From: Saccharopolyspora dendranthemae
GTDB taxonomy: Bacteria; Actinomycetota; Actinomycetes; Mycobacteriales; Pseudonocardiaceae
Reading direction: 5' to 3'
Length of the DNA: 64,000 bases
NCBI RefSeq assembly: GCF_007829955.1
Contig: NZ_VIWX01000001.1
Span: forward strand, 620,001 to 684,000
The notes below the pieces were generated by a model. The model was not told where the DNA came from, ran no database searches, and saw nothing but the letters and a program-made list of their open reading frames with translations. The position numbers and the translations under genes are program-made. Of the stretch, positions 42,634-51,573 are shown piece after piece. Position 1 is the stretch's first letter, and each line of letters starts with the position of its first letter.

Positions 42634-43707
42634 GTGGCAGCACAGGAGTTCAAGATCGCCGCCATCCCGGCCGACGGGGTGGGTGCGGAGGTCGTCGCCG
42701 CGGGCCGCGCCGTGCTGGACGCGCTCGCCTCGGGTTCGGGTGGCAGGTTCTCCTTCTCGTGGACCGAATTCCCCTGGGGGTGCGGCTACTACGAGAAGAC
42801 GGGCCGCATGATGGACGAGGACGGCCTGGAGGAGCTCCGGAACTTCGACGCCCTCTACTTCGGCGCGGTCGGCTGGCCCACGGTGCCCGACCACATCAGC
42901 CTGTGGGGGCTGCGGCTGCGGATCTGCCAGAACTTCGACCAGTGGGCCAACGTCCGGCCGGTGCACTTCCACCCCGGCATCACCTCGCCGCTGCGCAAGG
43001 CCGACAGCACCCCGCTGGACTGGGTCGTGGTCCGGGAGAACAGCGAAGGCGAGTACGCGGGCCTGGGCGGCCGGAACCTCGCGGCCCGGGGTCCGGGCAA
43101 CGAGGTGGCGCTGCAGACCGCGCTGTTCACCGAGAAGGGCTGCGAGCGCATCATGCGCTTCGCCTTCGACCTCGCCCGCGGGCGGGAACGCAAGAAGGTG
43201 TCGTCGGTGACCAAGAGCAACGCCCAGCAGTACGGGATGGTGCTCTGGGACGAGGTATTCGAGCGCGTCGCCGCCGACTACCCGGACGTGGAGACCGAGA
43301 GCGTGCTCGTGGACGCGATGTCCGCGAAGTTCGTCCTCAAGCCCGAGGACCTGTCGGTGGTGGTGGCCTCCAACCTCAACGCCGACATCCTCTCCGACCT
43401 GGGCTCTGCGCTGGCCGGCAGCCTCGGGCTCGCGGCCAGCGCGAACCTCAACCCGGACCGCCTGTTCCCTTCGATGTTCGAGCCCGTCCACGGTTCCGCG
43501 CCGGACATCGCCGGGCAGGGACTGGCCAACCCGATCGGCGCGATCGGCAGCGCGGCGCTCATGCTGGAGCACTTCGGCCTGACCGAGGAGGCCGCCCGGG
43601 TCCGCGCTGCGATCGAGGCCACCACCGCGGCGGGCCTGCTCACCCCGGACGTCGGCGGGAGCGCCGGGACCGACCGGGTCGTCGAAGCGATCCTGGCCAA
43701 CCTCTAA
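42634..43707 (+). CDS. ttuC: Tartrate dehydrogenase/decarboxylase-type enzyme
   Basis: 357 aa beta-decarboxylating dehydrogenase. Family residues: IAAIPADGVGAEVVAAG, the substrate Arg loop LRLRICQNFDQWANVRPV, RENSEGEYAG, the catalytic Lys region VTKSNAQQYGMVLW, metal-binding NLNADILSDLGSALAG and PVHGSAPDIAGQG. The ENSEGEYAG and WGLRLRICQ forms fit tartrate dehydrogenase rather than isopropylmalate dehydrogenase. It oxidises tartrate or malate with NAD+ and can form glycerate or pyruvate. GTG start. TAA stop overlaps the convergent aldolase stop by 4 nt. Confidence 0.88.
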   Translation: MAAQEFKIAAIPADGVGAEVVAAGRAVLDALASGSGGRFSFSWTEFPWGCGYYEKTGRMMDEDGLEELRNFDALYFGAVGWPTVPDHISLWGLRLRICQNFDQWANVRPVHFHPGITSPLRKADSTPLDWVVVRENSEGEYAGLGGRNLAARGPGNEVALQTALFTEKGCERIMRFAFDLARGRERKKVSSVTKSNAQQYGMVLWDEVFERVAADYPDVETESVLVDAMSAKFVLKPEDLSVVVASNLNADILSDLGSALAGSLGLAASANLNPDRLFPSMFEPVHGSAPDIAGQGLANPIGAIGSAALMLEHFGLTEEAARVRAAIEATTAAGLLTPDVGGSAGTDRVVEAILANL

Positions 43708-44471
43708 GAGCCGCCCCTCGCCGCCTGGAGGTGGCCGGCCGCGGCCGCCTCCAGGTGCAGGAGATCGCAGGAGACGCTGGCGAAGGTGTAGCCCTGGGCC
43801 AATCGCGGCGCGACACCGCTGCCCTCGGAGACGTGAAACCCAGCGGCGATCCCGGCCTCGGCCGCCGCCCGCCGGATCGTCTCGACGGCTGCCTCGAACT
43901 CCTCTGCCACCTCGGGATCGCCCGGGTGAGCACCGCCGACGGCCAGGCACAGGTCAGCGGGGCCGACGTAGACGCCGTCGAGCCCGTCGGTCGCGCAGAT
44001 CTCGCGAACGTGGGCCAATCCCTGCGGGGTCTCGATCATCGCGATTACCACGGTTGCCTCGTCGGCTTCCGACGGCCGCGGGCCGATCCGCAGGCTCGAC
44101 CGCATCGGCCCGTAGGACCGGCGCCCGCGCGGCGGGTAACGGGTGGCCGCGACCGCGGCCGCGGCGTCCTCCGGCGTGTCGACCAGCGGCACGATGACGC
44201 CCGCAGCCCCCGCGTCCAGGGCGTGGCCGATCGCACCGGGGTCGTTGGCCGTCACGCGGACCAGACCGTGGGCACCGCCTGCCGCGTCGATGGCGAGCAT
44301 CGCGTTGAGCATCCCGGAATGGCCGATGAGCCCGTGCTGGGCGTCCACGACCAAGTAGTCGTAGCCCACCCGCGCGACCCGCTCCGTGGCCGCGGGCGCG
44401 TCCAGCGCGATCCAGTAACCGACCAGTTCGTCCCGAGCGCGGAGTTTGCGCGCGAATTCGGCTGCGGACAC
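43704..44471 (-). CDS. HpcH/HpaI-family class II aldolase
   Basis: 255 aa TIM barrel from a GTG with GGGAGG upstream. YLVVDAQHGLIGHSGMLNAM carries the catalytic His. The Arg/metal region is RRSYGPMRSSL and the metal-binding Glu/Asp are in VVIAMIETPQGLAHVREI and LDGVYVGPADL. These enzymes split 4-hydroxy-2-oxo acids to pyruvate (or oxaloacetate) plus an aldehyde such as glyoxylate or tartronate semialdehyde. With tartrate dehydrogenase next door and gcl/glxR/hyi in the window, glyoxylate- or glycerate-yielding cleavage is plausible. Confidence 0.88.
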   Translation of the reverse strand: MSAAEFARKLRARDELVGYWIALDAPAATERVARVGYDYLVVDAQHGLIGHSGMLNAMLAIDAAGGAHGLVRVTANDPGAIGHALDAGAAGVIVPLVDTPEDAAAAVAATRYPPRGRRSYGPMRSSLRIGPRPSEADEATVVIAMIETPQGLAHVREICATDGLDGVYVGPADLCLAVGGAHPGDPEVAEEFEAAVETIRRAAAEAGIAAGFHVSEGSGVAPRLAQGYTFASVSCDLLHLEAAAAGHLQAARGGS

Positions 44472-44599
44472 GAGGAACCCTCCCGGCGTGGTGATCAGGG
44501 GCGAGCCCAGCCGCTGCCGCGCTCATCCCCCGTTCCTACCGATCCGCACGCGGAGTTCCAACAGACCGCACCGGGGGTCTTCGGCACCACCTGGAAGCC

Positions 44600-44622
44600 C
44601 TGTGAGCCGGGGTGGCTCACAG
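44600..44622 (-). terminator. Terminator overlapping the stop of the small membrane gene
   Basis: CTGTGAGCC (44600-44608) and GGCTCACAG (44614-44622) form a perfect 9-bp stem with a 5-nt loop; the TGA stop (44617-44619) of the 57-aa gene is inside the stem. Confidence 0.6.
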
Positions 44623-44790
44623 GCCGAACATCGACACGACCGAGACGAGCGCCAGTCCCACTACCGCGAGTGCACCGGAGGTGACCGCGAGCCGCTGCGC
44701 GACGACCTTGCGGCCGACCATGGCGGCGGCCGTCCCGATCACCACGGCGAGCGGGATCAGCACAGCGCACAGCAGGTCAAGAGGCGCCAT
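44617..44790 (-). CDS. 57-aa two-helix membrane protein
   Basis: Short gene with ATG 44790 and GGGGAGGGATC upstream. The product starts MAPLDLLCAVLIPLAVVIG, has a short positively charged loop (GRKVVAQR) and a second helix (SGALAVVGLALVSVVSMFGL): two membrane spans. I do not recognise a family. The strong ribosome site and dedicated terminator argue that it is real. It lies 145 nt upstream of the aldolase gene on the same strand. Confidence 0.6.
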   Translation of the reverse strand: MAPLDLLCAVLIPLAVVIGTAAAMVGRKVVAQRLAVTSGALAVVGLALVSVVSMFGL

Positions 44791-45039
44791 CGCCCGATCC
44801 CTCCCCGTAACAGCGTCGTCAAGTCCGGACAGCGGTTCCCAAACTAACGATCAGGCGGTCCACCGTCCACACCTCACGGTCAGTGACTTCCGGCACCCAC
44901 CGCGAACCCCGCCTCCCCGCACGAGTCCCGCGTCGGGGATTCAGTGCTCGCACCCGCGGATCCGACGGTTCTCGTGGAGGCCGACGGGGTGCGGAAGAGC
45001 CGCGCTCTCGCAGCCGATCGCGCGAACCGCTCCACGACA

Positions 45040-46158
45040 TCAGCGGACGCGTGAGCCCTCGCAGCACTCGCGCACGGCGTCGCAGACGCGCTCGACCTCG
45101 TCGTCGGTGAGGTGCGGGTGCACCGGGAGCGCCAGGATCCTCGCGCAGGCGTGCTCGGCGTTCACCCATCGCTCGCCGACCGGGGCGTGCGGCGCGAAGG
45201 CGGCCTGCTCGGGCAGCGGGCGCGGGTAGTGCACGTGCGATCCGATCCCCCGGGCGGCGAGGAATTCGCGCAGCTCCTCCCGTCTGTCGCTCTGCACGCA
45301 GTAGACGTGGTGGCACCGCCCGTCGCGCGCGGCCGGAGGTGGGACCACACCGGGCAGCGAGGCGAAGCGCTCGTCGTAGCGCTCCGCGATGCGCGCCCGC
45401 CGGGCCAGGCGCTCGGCGAAGCCTGCGAACCGGTAGGTCTGGAACGCCGCCTGGATCTCGTCGAAGCGGCTGTTGAGGCCCACGACCTCGTGCACGAACC
45501 GCTCCCGCTGACCGTGGTTGCGCAGCATCCGGACCCGCGCTCCCAGCTCGGCGTCCCGGGTCACCACCGCACCGCCCTCGCCCGGCATCCCGAACGACTT
45601 GACCTGGACGAACGAGTAGACGCCCGCCTCTCCCCACAACCCGGCCGGAGTTCCCGCCATGACCGCGCCCTGCGCCACCGCGGAGTCCTCCACGAGCCGG
45701 AGCCCGCGCGACGCCGCGATCTCGGTCAGCCGCGGCATGTCGGCCATCACCGAGAACATGTGCGCGGGCATGATCGCCTTCGTGCGGTGGGTGATCCGCG
45801 CGGCCACGTCGTCCGGGTCGACGACCAGGGTGCGCCGGTCGACGTCGGCGAACACCGGGTGCGCGCCGACCTCCAGCACCGCCGAGGCCAGCGGTGCGCA
45901 GCCGAAGGCCGGCACCACGACCTCGTCTCCGGGCCCGATGTCCATCGCGCGCAGCACCAGGCCGAGCGCGCTGGTCCCGCTGCCGCAGGCGATGACGTCG
46001 GCAGCGCCGAGCTCCTCGCGCAGGGTTTCCTCGAACACGCGGGTGTGCTCACCGAGGATGAACTTCTGCTCCGGCGCGACACCGATCTCGCGGATCAGGT
46101 CGAGCATGACCTTGCGGTCGTCCTCGAACAGGTCCGGCGGGAAGAACGGGATCTGCAT
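45040..46158 (-). CDS. DegT/DnrJ/EryC1/StrS aminotransferase (second of pair)
   Basis: 372 aa PLP enzyme. Substrate/PLP residues: ACGSGTSALGLVLRA, VVVPAFGCAPLASAV, the PLP-binding Asp in LRLVEDSAVAQGA and the Schiff-base Lys in YSFVQVKSFGMPGEGGAVV. Members aminate keto-sugars on nucleotide carriers, or act as sugar dehydratases if the Lys is lost; here the Lys is kept. Its ATG shares one base with the upstream stop (TGATG). Confidence 0.88.
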   Translation of the reverse strand: MQIPFFPPDLFEDDRKVMLDLIREIGVAPEQKFILGEHTRVFEETLREELGAADVIACGSGTSALGLVLRAMDIGPGDEVVVPAFGCAPLASAVLEVGAHPVFADVDRRTLVVDPDDVAARITHRTKAIMPAHMFSVMADMPRLTEIAASRGLRLVEDSAVAQGAVMAGTPAGLWGEAGVYSFVQVKSFGMPGEGGAVVTRDAELGARVRMLRNHGQRERFVHEVVGLNSRFDEIQAAFQTYRFAGFAERLARRARIAERYDERFASLPGVVPPPAARDGRCHHVYCVQSDRREELREFLAARGIGSHVHYPRPLPEQAAFAPHAPVGERWVNAEHACARILALPVHPHLTDDEVERVCDAVRECCEGSRVR

Positions 46159-47324
46159 CAGGGCCTCCCGGCGTAGAACTCGCGGATCGTCGCGCACACC
46201 CGGTCGACCTGCGCCGGCGTCAGGTCGGGGTGCATCGGCAGCGCGAGGGCTCGTGCGCTGGCGGACTCGGCGCGCGGGAAGTCACCGCGCTCGTGCCCGT
46301 GCTCGGCGAAGCACGGTTGCAGGTGCAGCGGTGCCGGGTAGTAGGTCTCGGTGCCGATTCCCCGCTCCGCGAGGTGGTGCGCCAGCTCGTCGCGCAGCTC
46401 GACCTCGATCAGGTGCACGTAGAACACCGGGTCCTCCCCCGGGTCCGGCAGCCGCACGACGCCTTCGAGGCCGCCCCGGTAGCGCTCGGCGAGTTCCGCC
46501 CGGCGAGCGATTCCTTCGTCGAGGTGCCGGAGCTTGACGAGCAGGATCGCGGCCTGGATGTCGTCCATCTTGCTGTTGGTGCCGCACAGCGCGGTCTCGG
46601 TGGAGATCGCGGTGAAGTCGTTGAGGGTGCGGCCCCGGCGCCCGTGGTGGCGCAGGCTCGCGACGGTGTCGGCCAGCCGGTCGTCATCGGTGAGCACCGC
46701 GCCAGCGTCGCCGAGCGCACCGAGCGTCTTGGTGGGGAAGAACGACAGCACCCCGCCCGCTCCGTGCAGGCCCGCGTGCACCCCGCGCTGCCGCATCCCG
46801 ATGCCCTCGGCGCTGTCCTCGACGACGGTCAGCTCGAGATCGCGCGCGACCTGGTTCAGCCCGCTCATGTCGGCCATCCGGCAGAACAGGTGCGCGGGCA
46901 TCACGAATCGGGTTCGCGGTGTGGCGACCCTGGCGACCTCCGCCGGGTCCAGCGCGTGGGTGACGGGGTCGATGTCGGCGAAAACCGGTGTGCCGCCTGC
47001 CAGGACCACGGACGTGGCGGTGGCGATGAAGGAGTACGCCGGGACGACGACCTCGTCACCCGGGCTGATCCCGAGAGCCCGCAGAAGCAGGACCAGCGCG
47101 TCGGTTCCGCTGTTGACGCCGACCACCCGACGCGCGCCGGTATATGCCGAAAGCGCGGATTCCAGTTCTCCGACCTGCTTTCCGTGGGAGAACTTGCCGC
47201 TGTCGAAGACCTCGGCCACGCGGGCGCTGATCTCCGGCCAGAGCCGTTCGAAGGTGCGCGCCTGGGAGAAGAACGGAATCGGCTCTTCCGCCGCTACCCC
47301 AACGAATTCCGCCCCGAGGGACAC
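46158..47324 (-). CDS. DegT/DnrJ/EryC1/StrS aminotransferase (first of pair)
   Basis: 388 aa. Conserved regions: FDSGKFSHGKQVGELE, VNSGTDALVLLLRALGI, VVVPAYSFIATATSVV, VVEDSAEGIGMRQRG and the Lys in LSFFPTKTLGALGDAGAV. GTG 47324 chosen because AGGGGGTT lies at proper spacing; a TTG at 47333 abuts that sequence. It probably transaminates a UDP- or TDP-keto-sugar or cyclitol. No sugar dehydratase, epimerase or glycosyltransferase adjoins, so the pathway is unclear. Confidence 0.88.
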   Translation of the reverse strand: MSLGAEFVGVAAEEPIPFFSQARTFERLWPEISARVAEVFDSGKFSHGKQVGELESALSAYTGARRVVGVNSGTDALVLLLRALGISPGDEVVVPAYSFIATATSVVLAGGTPVFADIDPVTHALDPAEVARVATPRTRFVMPAHLFCRMADMSGLNQVARDLELTVVEDSAEGIGMRQRGVHAGLHGAGGVLSFFPTKTLGALGDAGAVLTDDDRLADTVASLRHHGRRGRTLNDFTAISTETALCGTNSKMDDIQAAILLVKLRHLDEGIARRAELAERYRGGLEGVVRLPDPGEDPVFYVHLIEVELRDELAHHLAERGIGTETYYPAPLHLQPCFAEHGHERGDFPRAESASARALALPMHPDLTPAQVDRVCATIREFYAGRP

Positions 47325-47933
47325 TTGACCCAACCCCCTGTGAAGTGCTCGGTACCGCTGCCGGACCTAGATCGAACCTAACGACTCCTGATCGTTCCCG
47401 ATGGCCGAGAACGCCATCTTCACTCCTTCCAGTGAGACGGCTTTTTCCCGTCCGCAGAACGACTTCCGGCGGTTGCTCCGATCCGCAGGGTCGCCTTCGG
47501 CCGGATCTCCGGCATCCCCACCCACCTTCCAGTCCACAGAGGACGTCGAGCGGTGCTGCAACCCTTCATCATCGGGCACGGGTTGCCCGAATGGCTCCGC
47601 TCCGGCGAGCCGGCCAGGTGGAAGCCCGCGCCCGCGCGCAGCCCGCGACCGGCTCTGGAGCCACACGCGAGAACACCGCGATGGCCGTCAAGGGCGAAGC
47701 GACCGCGTGTAAGCCCCCGGGGTAGCAGACCGAAGGCGTCGTGAGCACGACGATGGGTGGAGCTGCGGCTCCGCCCATCGTTCTTCCGCTAAGGAGCAGT
47801 TCCAGAATCGGTTTGCTCGGCGGTGCGGGTAGCGGAACCTCACACGCCGACGGCTACCGCCGCACTCTGAAACGACCCCTAAATCAATCAGTCGTGCTTG
47901 CTTTTTTTCGTCGCCCAGCCCACCCTTGTCCGC
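47325..47933. other. Non-coding stretch with orphan hairpins
   Basis: About 600 nt without a convincing gene. It holds a strong hairpin (47751-47780), a smaller GGTAGC/GCTACC hairpin (about 47827-47862) and a T7 run (47902-47908) just before the next gene. Short frames in it lack ribosome sites. It should contain promoters for the DegT pair and the acyl-CoA operon. Confidence 0.4.
47751..47780 (+). terminator. Orphan terminator-like hairpin
   Basis: CGATGGGTGGAGC (47751-47763) pairs with GCTCCGCCCATCG (47768-47780), 13 bp with one G-U pair and a TGCG loop, followed by TTCTTCCG. No gene ends nearby on either strand. Confidence 0.5.
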
Positions 47934-48725
47934 ATGGCCGACGTGGGCGCTCTGCTGAACGACATGTGCGCGGAAGGCGATGAGCTCGACGAGCTCGTCG
48001 CAGGACTGGACGGGCAGCAGTGGGCGCTCGCGACCCCCGCGCAGGGGTGGACGATCGCGCACCAGATCGCCCACCTCGCGTGGACCGACGGCGTGGCGCT
48101 GCTGTCGGCCAACGATCCGGACGGGTTCGCGGCGGTGGTCGAAGAGGCGATGCGGAACCCGTTCGGCTTCGTCGACGAGGCCGCCGACGACGGCGCCCGC
48201 GCGCGCCCAGCGGACCTGCTCTCCACCTGGCGGCTCGGCCGCGCACAGCTGGCGGAGGCGCTGCGCGGCGTCGATGACGGGCGCAAGCTCCCGTGGTTCG
48301 GCCCGCCGATGGGCGTCGGCTCGATGGCCACCGCACGGTTGATGGAGACCTGGGCGCACGGCCAGGACATCGCCGACGCGCTCGGCGTCACGCGAGCTCC
48401 TACCGCACGGCTGCGCAACGTCGCGCACATCGGCGTGCGCACCCGCGACTTCGCCTACGCCACCCACGGCCAGAACCCGCCGTCCGAGCCGTTCCGCATC
48501 GATCTCGTCGGGCCGCGCGGTGAGGCGTGGGAGTGGGGCCCGGCCGACGCCGCGCAGCGGATCTCCGGTTCCGCGCTGGACTTCTGCCTGCTGGTCACCC
48601 AGCGCAGGAACCGCGACGACCTCGCGATCGAGACCGTCGGCGAGGACGCCGCGCACTGGCTCACCATCGCGCAGGCCTTCGCCGGAGCGCCGGGCAAGGG
48701 CAGGAAGGCGGGGCAGCACTCGTGA
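47934..48725 (+). CDS. TIGR03084-family DinB-like metal-binding protein
   Basis: 263 aa. The maleylpyruvate-isomerase/DinB-like core is visible: [28 protein letters not shown], with the His residues of the metal site, and [15 protein letters not shown] later. The family (TIGR03084) is found beside AtuA-type genes in actinomycetes. Exact reaction unknown. First gene of a coupled operon; the ATG was chosen over an in-frame TTG at 47898 that would add a Phe-rich extension. Its stop overlaps the next GTG. Confidence 0.85.
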   Translation: MADVGALLNDMCAEGDELDELVAGLDGQQWALATPAQGWTIAHQIAHLAWTDGVALLSANDPDGFAAVVEEAMRNPFGFVDEAADDGARARPADLLSTWRLGRAQLAEALRGVDDGRKLPWFGPPMGVGSMATARLMETWAHGQDIADALGVTRAPTARLRNVAHIGVRTRDFAYATHGQNPPSEPFRIDLVGPRGEAWEWGPADAAQRISGSALDFCLLVTQRRNRDDLAIETVGEDAAHWLTIAQAFAGAPGKGRKAGQHS

Positions 48726-50428
48726 TCGGCTCCCACCCGGAACTCCTCCGCATCGGCAACTGCTCGGGCTTCTACGGCGACCGGTTCTCGGCCATGCGCG
48801 AGATGCTCACCGACGGCGAGCTCGACGTGCTCACCGGCGATTACCTGGCCGAGCTGACGATGCTCATCCTGGGTCGAGACCGGATCAAGGACTCCGACCT
48901 GGGGTACGCCCGAACGTTCCTCCGCCAGCTGGAGGACTCCCTCGGGCTCGCCGTCGAGCGCGGTGTGCGGATCGTCGCCAACGCCGGTGGCGCCAACCCC
49001 GCCGGTCTGGCGGCGCGGATCCGCGAGCTCACCGAGAAGCTCGGTCTCGACGTCGCGGTCGCGCACGTCGAAGGCGACGACCTCACCGCGCGGGCCGCCG
49101 AGCTCAACCTGGGCTCTCCCCTGGTCGCCAACGCCTACCTCGGTTGCTGGGGAATCGCGGAGTGCCTCAACGCCGGTGCCGACGTCGTGGTCACCGGACG
49201 GGTCACCGACGCCTCGGTCGTCGCCGGTCCCGCGGCAGCCCACTTCGGCTGGGGACGCGACGACCACGACGCGCTCGCCGGGGCGGTCGCGGCGGGCCAC
49301 GTCATCGAGTGCGGAACGCAGGCGACCGGCGGCAACTACGCGTTCTTCACCGAGGTCGACGACCTGACCCACCCGGGCTTCCCCATCGCCGAGCTGCGGC
49401 GCGACGGGTCCAGCACGATCACCAAGCACCCGGGAACGGGTGGCGCGGTCACCGAGGACACCGTGACCGCGCAGCTGATGTACGAGGTCCAAGACGCCCG
49501 CTACGCCGGTCCGGACGTCACCACCAGGCTCGACACCGTCGAGGTCGCCCAGGAGGGCCCCGACCGGGTCCGGCTCAGCGGCACGCGCGGTGAGGCGCCG
49601 CCACCCGCGCTCAAGGTCTCGCTCAACGCCCTCGGCGGGTTCCGCAACGAGATGGCCTTCGTGCTCACCGGTCTGGACATCGAGGCCAAGGCCGCGCTCG
49701 CACGACGCCAGCTGGAAGCGGGGTTGGTGCGCCGGCCCGCGGAGCTGACGTGGACCCTGGCCCGGCTCGACCGCCCGGACGCCGACACCCAGGAGCAGGC
49801 CAGCGCGATCCTCCGCTGCGTGGTGCGGGACTCGGACCAGGACGTGGTGGGCCGCGCCTTCTCCGGCGTCGCCGTGGAGATGGCGCTGGCCAGCTACCCC
49901 GGGTGCTCTCTGACCAGTGTGCCCGGGAAAGCCTCGCCCTACGGCGTTTTCACCGCGGGCTACGTCGATCCGGCCCTGGTTCCGCACACCGCCGTGCTTC
50001 CGGACGGCGACCGGGTGGAGGTAGCGCCGCAGGCGGAGACGCGGAAGCTGGAGATCCAGCCCGAACCGCGCCTGCCGCAAGCCCTTCCGGAAGGACCCAC
50101 CCGCCGGGTCCCGCTCGGGACGTTCGTGGCGGCGCGCAGCGGCGACAAGGGCGGCAACGCCAACGTCGGTGTGTGGGTGCGCACCGAACAGCAGTGGCGC
50201 TGGCTGGCGCACGCGCTCACGACCGACCGCCTGCGAGAGCTGCTTCCGGAAGCAGCCGAACTGCCGATCTCCCGCACGGTGCTGCCGAACCTGCGAGCGC
50301 TGAACTTCGTGGTCGAGGGCATCCTCGGCGAAGGCGCGGCGGCGCAGGCACGTTTCGACCCGCAGGCCAAGGGACTCGGCGAGTGGCTGCGGTCCCGGTA
50401 CATCGAGATCCCGGAGGTGCTGCTGTGA
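48722..50428 (+). CDS. AtuA-family (DUF1446) acyclic-terpene-utilisation protein
   Basis: 568 aa from a GTG (GTGA overlap). The DUF1446 domain fills residues ~5-450 ([63 protein letters not shown]). A C-terminal AtuA-associated ferredoxin-fold-like domain ([19 protein letters not shown]) follows. AtuA is needed for citronellol/geraniol-type catabolism in Pseudomonas, though its reaction is unknown. The operon also codes for acyl-CoA carboxylase subunits, as in atu clusters. Confidence 0.9.
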   Translation: MIGSHPELLRIGNCSGFYGDRFSAMREMLTDGELDVLTGDYLAELTMLILGRDRIKDSDLGYARTFLRQLEDSLGLAVERGVRIVANAGGANPAGLAARIRELTEKLGLDVAVAHVEGDDLTARAAELNLGSPLVANAYLGCWGIAECLNAGADVVVTGRVTDASVVAGPAAAHFGWGRDDHDALAGAVAAGHVIECGTQATGGNYAFFTEVDDLTHPGFPIAELRRDGSSTITKHPGTGGAVTEDTVTAQLMYEVQDARYAGPDVTTRLDTVEVAQEGPDRVRLSGTRGEAPPPALKVSLNALGGFRNEMAFVLTGLDIEAKAALARRQLEAGLVRRPAELTWTLARLDRPDADTQEQASAILRCVVRDSDQDVVGRAFSGVAVEMALASYPGCSLTSVPGKASPYGVFTAGYVDPALVPHTAVLPDGDRVEVAPQAETRKLEIQPEPRLPQALPEGPTRRVPLGTFVAARSGDKGGNANVGVWVRTEQQWRWLAHALTTDRLRELLPEAAELPISRTVLPNLRALNFVVEGILGEGAAAQARFDPQAKGLGEWLRSRYIEIPEVLL

Positions 50429-51573
50429 ACCCGTGGGACGACGACGAGCGACGGGCGCTGCGGGAAACCGTGCGCCGCTTCGTCGAGACCGACGTGCTGC
50501 CCCACCAGGACGGCTGGGAGCGAGACGGCGAGCTGCCGCGCTGGCTGCACGAGAAGGCCGGCGATCTGGGGCTTCTCGGTGCAGCGCTGCCGGTCGAGGT
50601 GGGCGGTGGCGGCGGTGATCTCATCGACGCGGCGGTCATCGCCGAGGAGATGCACTACGCGGGTGGTTCCGGCGGCACTTTCGCCTCGCTGTTCACCTGC
50701 GGGATCGCGGTGCCGCACATGGCCGCCGCCCACGACCCGCGGCAGATCGAGCGCTGGGTGAGACCCACGCTGGCCGGTCGCAAGATCGGTGCGCTGGCAA
50801 TCACCGAGCCCGGCGGTGGTTCCGACGTCGGCCACCTGCGCACCCGCGCCGACCGCGACGGCGAGCACTACGTGGTCAACGGTGCCAAGGCGTTCATCAC
50901 CTCCGGCTGCCGCGCCGACTACGTCGTGACCGCCGTGCGCACCGGCGAGGACGGGGCCGGCGGTGTGTCGCTGCTGGCGGTGGAGAAGGGGACGCCCGGG
51001 TTCACCGTCTCCCGCCAGCTGGAGAAGATGGGCTGGCAGGCCTCCGACACCGCCGAGCTGTCGTTCACCGACGTCCGCGTGCCCGCGGAGAACCTGGTGG
51101 GCCCGGAGAACTCCGGTTTCCTGCAGATCGCGCAGGCCTTCCTCAGCGAACGCCTGTCCTTGGCCGTGCAGGCCTACGCCAGCGCGCAGCGCTGCCTCGA
51201 TCTCGCCGAGCAGTGGTGCCGGGACCGGGAGACCTTCGGCCGCGCGCTGATCACCCGGCAGTCCGTGCAGACCACGCTCACCGAGATGGCCCGCAAGATC
51301 GACGTCGCCCGCGTCTACACCCGCAGGCTCGCCGAACGCGCGGTCGCGGGCGAGCAGGACCTGACGGTCGAGGTGTGCTTCGCCAAGAACACCGCCGTGG
51401 AAGCCGGTGAGTGGGTGGCGCACCAGGCGCTGCAGCTGTTCGGCGGGCTCGGCTACATGCGCGAGTCCGAGGTCGAGCGCCAGTACCGGGACATGCGGAT
51501 CCTGGGCATCGGCGGCGGAACCACCGAGATCATGACCGGACTGGCGGCGAACCGATTGGGGTACCGAGCATGA
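50425..51573 (+). CDS. Acyl-CoA dehydrogenase
   Basis: 382 aa FAD enzyme, GTG start overlapping the upstream stop. N-terminal helical domain, then the FAD/substrate strand region (GALAITEPGGGSDVGHLRTRA, YVVNGAKAFITSGCRADY), the C-terminal helical domain with RETFGRALITRQSVQTTLTEM and the LFGGLGYMRE...IGGGTTEIM signature. It introduces the 2,3-double bond of an acyl-CoA, the step before carboxylation in leucine/citronellyl-type pathways. Confidence 0.93.
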   Translation: MNPWDDDERRALRETVRRFVETDVLPHQDGWERDGELPRWLHEKAGDLGLLGAALPVEVGGGGGDLIDAAVIAEEMHYAGGSGGTFASLFTCGIAVPHMAAAHDPRQIERWVRPTLAGRKIGALAITEPGGGSDVGHLRTRADRDGEHYVVNGAKAFITSGCRADYVVTAVRTGEDGAGGVSLLAVEKGTPGFTVSRQLEKMGWQASDTAELSFTDVRVPAENLVGPENSGFLQIAQAFLSERLSLAVQAYASAQRCLDLAEQWCRDRETFGRALITRQSVQTTLTEMARKIDVARVYTRRLAERAVAGEQDLTVEVCFAKNTAVEAGEWVAHQALQLFGGLGYMRESEVERQYRDMRILGIGGGTTEIMTGLAANRLGYRA

